DNA from: an uncultured Eubacteriales bacterium
GTDB taxonomy: Bacteria > Bacillota > Clostridia > Christensenellales > UBA1242
DNA length: 64,000 nucleotides
Reading direction: 5' to 3'
NCBI GenBank assembly: GCA_949077035.1
Contig: CARUPR010000008.1
Span: 9,795-73,794, forward strand
Numbering within the stretch: the stretch's first letter is position 1; each line of letters starts with the position of its first letter. The position numbers were made by a program, and so were the translations under genes. Shown here piece by piece: positions 60,529 to 64,000 of the stretch. The notes below the pieces were generated by a model that did not search any database, was not told the origin of the DNA, and worked only from the letters and a program-made list of their open reading frames with translations.

Positions 60529-61260
60529 ATGCAAACTTTATTGTTTAAAATTAGAAAATTTTTATATAATCTCTTTCATAGAGATACTCTGTTATCTGCA
60601 AAAAATATAGTATGTTATGTTTGCGGAAATGAGGAATTTTTGCCACCTCTTAATAGTGATGAAGAGGCACGTCTTTTAGAGCTTAAAGAAACAGGTGATG
60701 TGAGGGCTAATGAAAGACTTATCGAGCATAACTTACGTCTTGTTGCTTACATAGCTAGAAAATTTGAAAATACAGGCATTGATTATGAGGACTTAATTTC
60801 CACTGGGGCAATCGGTTTAATTAAGGCTGTCAGGACATTTAAGCCTGATAAAAATATAAGACTTGCAACATATGCTTCAAGATGTATTGAGAATGAAATT
60901 TTGATGCAGATAAGAAAGACAAGTAAAATTAAGAATGATTTAAGCTTAGACAAGCCTTTAAGCGAAGACTTTGACGGAAATCAGCTCGTCCTTGCCGATA
61001 TTATACCAAGTGACGATGACCTTATTGTGACAGCTGTGGATGAGCCGGGTGACAAGCAGATAATTGGCGAGCTTATTTCAAAGCTTTCAAGCAGAGAAAG
61101 AGAGATTATGATTTTGCGATATGGTCTTATGGGGCAGCAGGAGCTTACCCAAAGAGAGGTTGCAATAAAGCTTGGTATAAGTCAAAGTTATATTTCAAGA
61201 CTTGAAAAGAGAATATTGTTTGATATGAAAAATCAGCTTGAGAAGCAGTTTTCGGTATAA
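60529..61260 (+). CDS. sigE: Sporulation sigma factor sigma-E (pro-form)
   Basis: The 243-residue protein starts with an amphipathic pro-sequence (MQTLLFKIRKFLYNLFHRDT) and a cleavage region resembling YIGGSEALPPPLS (here CYVCGNEEFLPPLNS). It then has sigma-70 region 2 (LIEHNLRLVAYIARKF, IDYEDLISTGAIGLIKAV) and region 4 (REREIMILRYGL, TQREVAIKLGISQSYISRLEKR). It directs mother-cell transcription after septation. The ATG at 60529 follows GGGGTAATT. The intact pro-sequence supports processing by the neighbouring SpoIIGA. Confidence 0.95.
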   Translation: MQTLLFKIRKFLYNLFHRDTLLSAKNIVCYVCGNEEFLPPLNSDEEARLLELKETGDVRANERLIEHNLRLVAYIARKFENTGIDYEDLISTGAIGLIKAVRTFKPDKNIRLATYASRCIENEILMQIRKTSKIKNDLSLDKPLSEDFDGNQLVLADIIPSDDDLIVTAVDEPGDKQIIGELISKLSSREREIMILRYGLMGQQELTQREVAIKLGISQSYISRLEKRILFDMKNQLEKQFSV

Positions 61261-61557
61261 TATTTTTAATGTTTTTCAGCAGTAAAATTTAAGAATTTTC
61301 AAGGTTTTCATCAGTAAATTTAAGAAATTTTAAGTTTTTTAGTAGCCAAATTTTCTATCTTACTCCTTCAAAGGTATATTATTTTTATTGTGAAAACCTG
61401 ATATAAAATTTTTTTAAAGATGGATTGATAAAAACAAAAATTTGGGATAATTTAAAAAAAAATCGCAAAAAATGACATTAAAACGTCAAAAAATAGGCAT
61501 TTTTTACTTAAATTGTCCTTTTTTGTCATGTTTGAATAAAAGCATTTCACCTTGCGG

Positions 61558-61581
61558 AAGATATTTACATATCTTAGGAGG
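61558..61581 (+). promoter_or_regulatory. Hairpin abutting the sigG ribosome site
   Basis: AAGATAT (61558-61564) and ATATCTT (61569-61575) form a perfect stem with a 4-nt loop, immediately followed by AGGAGGG. The rest of the 325-bp sigE-sigG gap shows no clear sigma-F/G promoter. Confidence 0.4.
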
Positions 61582-61586
61582 GTGTT

Positions 61587-62360
61587 ATGTCATCAAGAGT
61601 TTGTATAGCAGGGGTTGATACTGCAAAGTTGCCAAAGCTTAGTGGTCGTGACATGGAAGAGTTGATGATTAAAGTCAAGATGGGCGATGAGAGTGCCAGA
61701 GAAAGATTTGTTGTTGCAAATTTAAGATTGGTGCTTTCTGTTGTGCATAGATTTTGCAGCAAGGGCAATCGCGCGGACGATATGTTTCAGGTGGGCTGTG
61801 TGGGGCTTCTTAAAGCGATAGATAATTTTGATAACAATTTGAATGTCAAATTTTCAACTTATGCAGTGCCAATGATTGTGGGTGAAATTAGAAGATATCT
61901 GCGTGACAACAATTCGGTGCGAGTTTCTCGTTCGCTGAGAGATATTGCGTATAAAGCACTTCAGGCAAAGGAAGAACTTTCTAAAAATTCTTTTGCAGAG
62001 CCAACGCTTGATGAAATTGCGCAAAAAATTGATGTTCCGCTTAAAAATGTCACATTTGCACTTGATGCAATAAGTGATACTTTGTCGCTAAGTGACCCCG
62101 TTTATACAGATGGAAGCGACACCATTCATCTGCTTGACCAAATTGCAGACACAAAAAATACCGATGAAAATATCTTTGAAAATATTTCTATAAAGGATGC
62201 TATCAAGACTTTGTCTGATAGAGAAAGAGAAATTCTTAATATGAGATATTTTATTGGAAAAACGCAAACCGAAGTTTCAGAAGAGATTGGTATAAGTCAG
62301 GCTCAGGTTTCAAGGCTTGAAAAAAATGCGTTGAAGGTGATAAAAGAATTTTTGGTTTAA
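61587..62360 (+). CDS. sigG: Sporulation sigma factor sigma-G
   Basis: The 257-residue sigma factor begins with the sigma-G-specific SRVCIAGVDTAKLPKLSG. Region 2 has VANLRLVLSVVHRF, DDMFQVGCVGLLKAIDNFD and KFSTYAVPMIVGEIRRYLRD; region 3 has VRVSRSLRDIAYKA; region 4 has SDREREILNMRYFIGKTQTEV and ISQAQVSRLEK. It drives late forespore transcription. The order spoIIGA-sigE-sigG is conserved among spore formers. AGGAGGG precedes the ATG. Confidence 0.96.
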   Translation: MSSRVCIAGVDTAKLPKLSGRDMEELMIKVKMGDESARERFVVANLRLVLSVVHRFCSKGNRADDMFQVGCVGLLKAIDNFDNNLNVKFSTYAVPMIVGEIRRYLRDNNSVRVSRSLRDIAYKALQAKEELSKNSFAEPTLDEIAQKIDVPLKNVTFALDAISDTLSLSDPVYTDGSDTIHLLDQIADTKNTDENIFENISIKDAIKTLSDREREILNMRYFIGKTQTEVSEEIGISQAQVSRLEKNALKVIKEFLV

Positions 62361-62397
62361 TTGTCATTTTTTGTGGATGAATGACATAATGTAAGGT

Positions 62398-62688
62398 GTG
62401 GAAAGTTCGTTTATTGAGTTAAGATGCAAAGAGGTGGTCAATGTTCTGGATGGTAGAAGGCTAGGACATATTGTTGATTTGGTCTTTGATTTAAATTGTG
62501 CAAGAGTGCTTGGTTTTATGTTGCCTGCCGAAAAAACTGGTTGGAATATCTTTAAAAATTCAAGCCAACTTTTTTTGCCGTTTGGGTGTGTTGTAAGAAT
62601 TGGTGCGGATACCATTTTGGTTGAAATGCCACCACAATGTCCGCCAACAAACCCTTATATTCTAGCCCAAAATGGTGATAAAAAATAG
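62398..62688 (+). CDS. YlmC/YmxH family PRC-barrel sporulation protein
   Basis: The 96-residue protein has a PRC-barrel-like pattern: SFIELRCKEVVNVLDGRRLGHIVDLVFD and LFLPFGCVVRIGADTILVEM. This is the YlmC/YmxH family, commonly found after sigG; its role is unknown but sporulation-linked. The start is GTG at 62398, with TAAGGTG overlapping. A Pro-rich CPPTNPY tail follows the barrel. Confidence 0.82.
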   Translation: MESSFIELRCKEVVNVLDGRRLGHIVDLVFDLNCARVLGFMLPAEKTGWNIFKNSSQLFLPFGCVVRIGADTILVEMPPQCPPTNPYILAQNGDKK

Positions 62689-62777
62689 TTTGTGTTTATC
62701 AAAAAAATTAAACCTTTTGGCTGACATAAATCAAAAGCTTATGCTATTTAATTCTATAAAAATTTTAAATATAAAGT

Positions 62778-62813
62778 GAAAATCGTTTAAAGAAATTTAA
62801 GCGATTTTTTTTG
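62778..62813 (+). terminator. Intrinsic terminator after the ylmC-type gene
   Basis: AAAATCGTTTAA pairs with TTAAGCGATTTT across a short loop, followed by a T-run. The 410-bp gap to the next gene also has two copies of GGCAGGAA near 62818 and 62840 and the G-tract promoter. Confidence 0.75.
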
Positions 62814-62984
62814 TTAGGCAGGAAAGAAAGAAAAAAGGCAGGAAGAAAGATAAAAACAATGCGATTTTTTCTGTTTTTAATAAATTAAACTAAAAATATA
62901 ATACATAATAATTATGATAGATATTTTTTGTATTTATTATATAAAAAAAATTTTGATTAAACTTAATAAATATTTTTTATTTTG

Positions 62985-63014
62985 TTGACAATTTGTGGCG
63001 GGGGGGGGTAAAAT
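62985..63014 (+). promoter_or_regulatory. Promoter with G9 spacer tract (InlB-repeat protein)
   Basis: TTGACA (62985-62990) and TAAAAT (63009-63014) are separated by 18 bp, the last nine of which are G (63000-63008). Here the G run is on the coding strand, unlike the three C9 promoters, and abuts the -10 box. Confidence 0.75.
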
Positions 63015-63098
63015 TAATGTATATATTGAAGCTTAGGACTTTTATTATTATTGCAATGAGAGGCAAAAATATAAAAATTTTTAATTTTTGGAGGACAA

Positions 63099-64000
63099 AT
63101 GAAAAGTAGAAAGTTAAATTATTTATTTTTTACCTTTGTTATGTCTTTGTTGATGCTTTGCTCTGGTGTAATTTTGATAAATTGTTTTAAACCAAACAAT
63201 ACAAAGGCTGCAAATTTCTATCATACAATAAATTTTACTGTTGTTTCAAATGTATATAAAGATTCTGGCCGCTCTTCGTATATGGGGCAAAATATAAAAT
63301 ATACAAGTCCCGGAAATTCTTCAAAATCGGTTGAAGTAGGAACTTCTGTTCATATGTCTTTATCTAAAGGTGAAGTATGGGGAATGGCAAGTTACAGCTT
63401 AGATAGTTCTTCTTCAAAAAATGTATCTTCAGGTTCGGTTGCTGCCAGAGCCCATATTGAAGATTGGACATTATTTGGTGGCGAAAGAGGGGTGTCTTTT
63501 TCCTGGACAATAAATTATGGCACAGCAACAGGTTTTAGCGCTTATGTTGAAGGTGGAAGCAGTGGAAGTAACTCAGTTGTCATCAACAATAATCACAAGC
63601 AAACAACAGATAATATTACGAAAACTATAATTTTCTATCCCAATTCATACTCAGATACATATGATGCAAAAGGTGGATTGGTTGAAGGAAAGACAAGTGT
63701 GTCAAGAAGCACTGACTATTACAATTCATACAATGTTCCTTCAACGCCTACTCGCACTGGATACAACTTTTTAGGGTGGTATACAGAAGATGGCAAGACA
63801 AGAATTGATTCTTCTGGGGTAATTAAAGAGAGCGCGAGTAATCAGAAATTTATTGCCAAATGGGAGGCGATATCATATAAAGTTCGATTTGACGGTAATG
63901 GAGCTACTTCTGGTTCTATGGCTGACCAAGACTTTAGATATGACGCTGCACAAAATCTTAGAGTTAATTCTTTTTCTAAGACTGGATATATTTTTACCGG
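63099..64000 (+). CDS. Secreted InlB-repeat surface protein, N-terminal part
   Basis: The gene runs off the window. GGAGGACAA precedes the ATG. A signal peptide (MKSRKLNYLFFTFVMSLLML and onward) is followed by a Ser-rich beta region (GRSSYMGQNIKYTS, VSFSWTINYG) and InlB-type B-repeats: YDAKGGLVEGKT to GYNFLGWYTEDGKT and FIAKWEA, then a second unit starting YKVRFDGNGATSGSM. It is probably a cell-surface adhesin or scaffold. Anchoring cannot be judged without the C-terminus. Its promoter carries the G9 tract. Confidence 0.8.
   Translation, partial: MKSRKLNYLFFTFVMSLLMLCSGVILINCFKPNNTKAANFYHTINFTVVSNVYKDSGRSSYMGQNIKYTSPGNSSKSVEVGTSVHMSLSKGEVWGMASYSLDSSSSKNVSSGSVAARAHIEDWTLFGGERGVSFSWTINYGTATGFSAYVEGGSSGSNSVVINNNHKQTTDNITKTIIFYPNSYSDTYDAKGGLVEGKTSVSRSTDYYNSYNVPSTPTRTGYNFLGWYTEDGKTRIDSSGVIKESASNQKFIAKWEAISYKVRFDGNGATSGSMADQDFRYDAAQNLRVNSFSKTGYIFT

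Overview
The window is AT-rich, Gram-positive chromosomal DNA. Genes begin with strong AGGAGG-type ribosome sites, promoters fit TTGACA-17-TATAAT, and the sporulation genes spoIIE, spoIIGA, sigE, sigG, cwlD, spoVG and a ylmC-type gene are present. The MurE has the DNPR signature of the meso-diaminopimelate-adding enzyme. This points to an endospore-forming (or recently spore-forming) Bacillota, most likely a clostridial, perhaps gut-associated lineage; the species cannot be named from the sequence. No tRNA, rRNA, transposase or CRISPR array was recognised.

Layout. 0-4.8 kb: the end of rpe, a GC-rich cloverleaf-folding element, ppdK, a hypothetical gene and rpoZ. 4.9-14.3 kb: accessory genes, mostly on the minus strand: two proteins made of 28-residue tandem repeats, a YgjV-like membrane protein, a divergent sirtuin-like protein, a TIM-barrel isomerase, an HD-domain protein, three tandem paralogues of unknown function and a lipoprotein. 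14.5-20.7 kb: a toxin/immunity-like island. It holds a DUF4417 protein, an HNH protein, a small His-rich toxin-tail-like protein, five paralogous zinc-ribbon proteins separated by broken tails of the same kind of module, a gene with a premature stop, and an orphan toxin-domain/immunity-like overlapping pair. 20.7-36.3 kb: a BspA/InlB-type lipoprotein whose signal peptide is out of frame, cwlD, gmk, spoIIE, two divergent XRE-regulator modules, dnaX (with an A9 slippage site)-yaaK-recR, a noncoding array of helically phased TTTTACAA motifs, argS and small genes. 36.6-49.9 kb: a glycolipid-type glycosyltransferase, degV, an SDR, spoVG, then cell-wall precursor genes (membrane-fused murF, ddl, murE, mraY, murD, ftsW/spoVE). 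50.1-53.6 kb: two repeat-protein/microprotein modules and a TM2 protein interrupt the division cluster. 53.8-62.7 kb: murA, divIB, ftsA, ftsZ, spoIIGA, sigE, sigG, ylmC. 63.1 kb to the end: a secreted InlB-repeat protein.

The most striking pattern is a set of four nine-base G/C tracts, each placed exactly between the -35 and -10 boxes of a promoter driving an exported or repeat-containing protein (lipoprotein at 14.3 kb, repeat proteins at 51.5 and 53.0 kb, InlB-repeat protein at 63.0 kb). In such AT-rich DNA these look like slippable spacer-length switches, that is, a coordinated phase-variation system. A T7 tract that puts the signal peptide of the 20.7 kb lipoprotein out of frame may belong to the same theme. 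The second notable system is the immunity-like array with embedded toxin-tail remnants.
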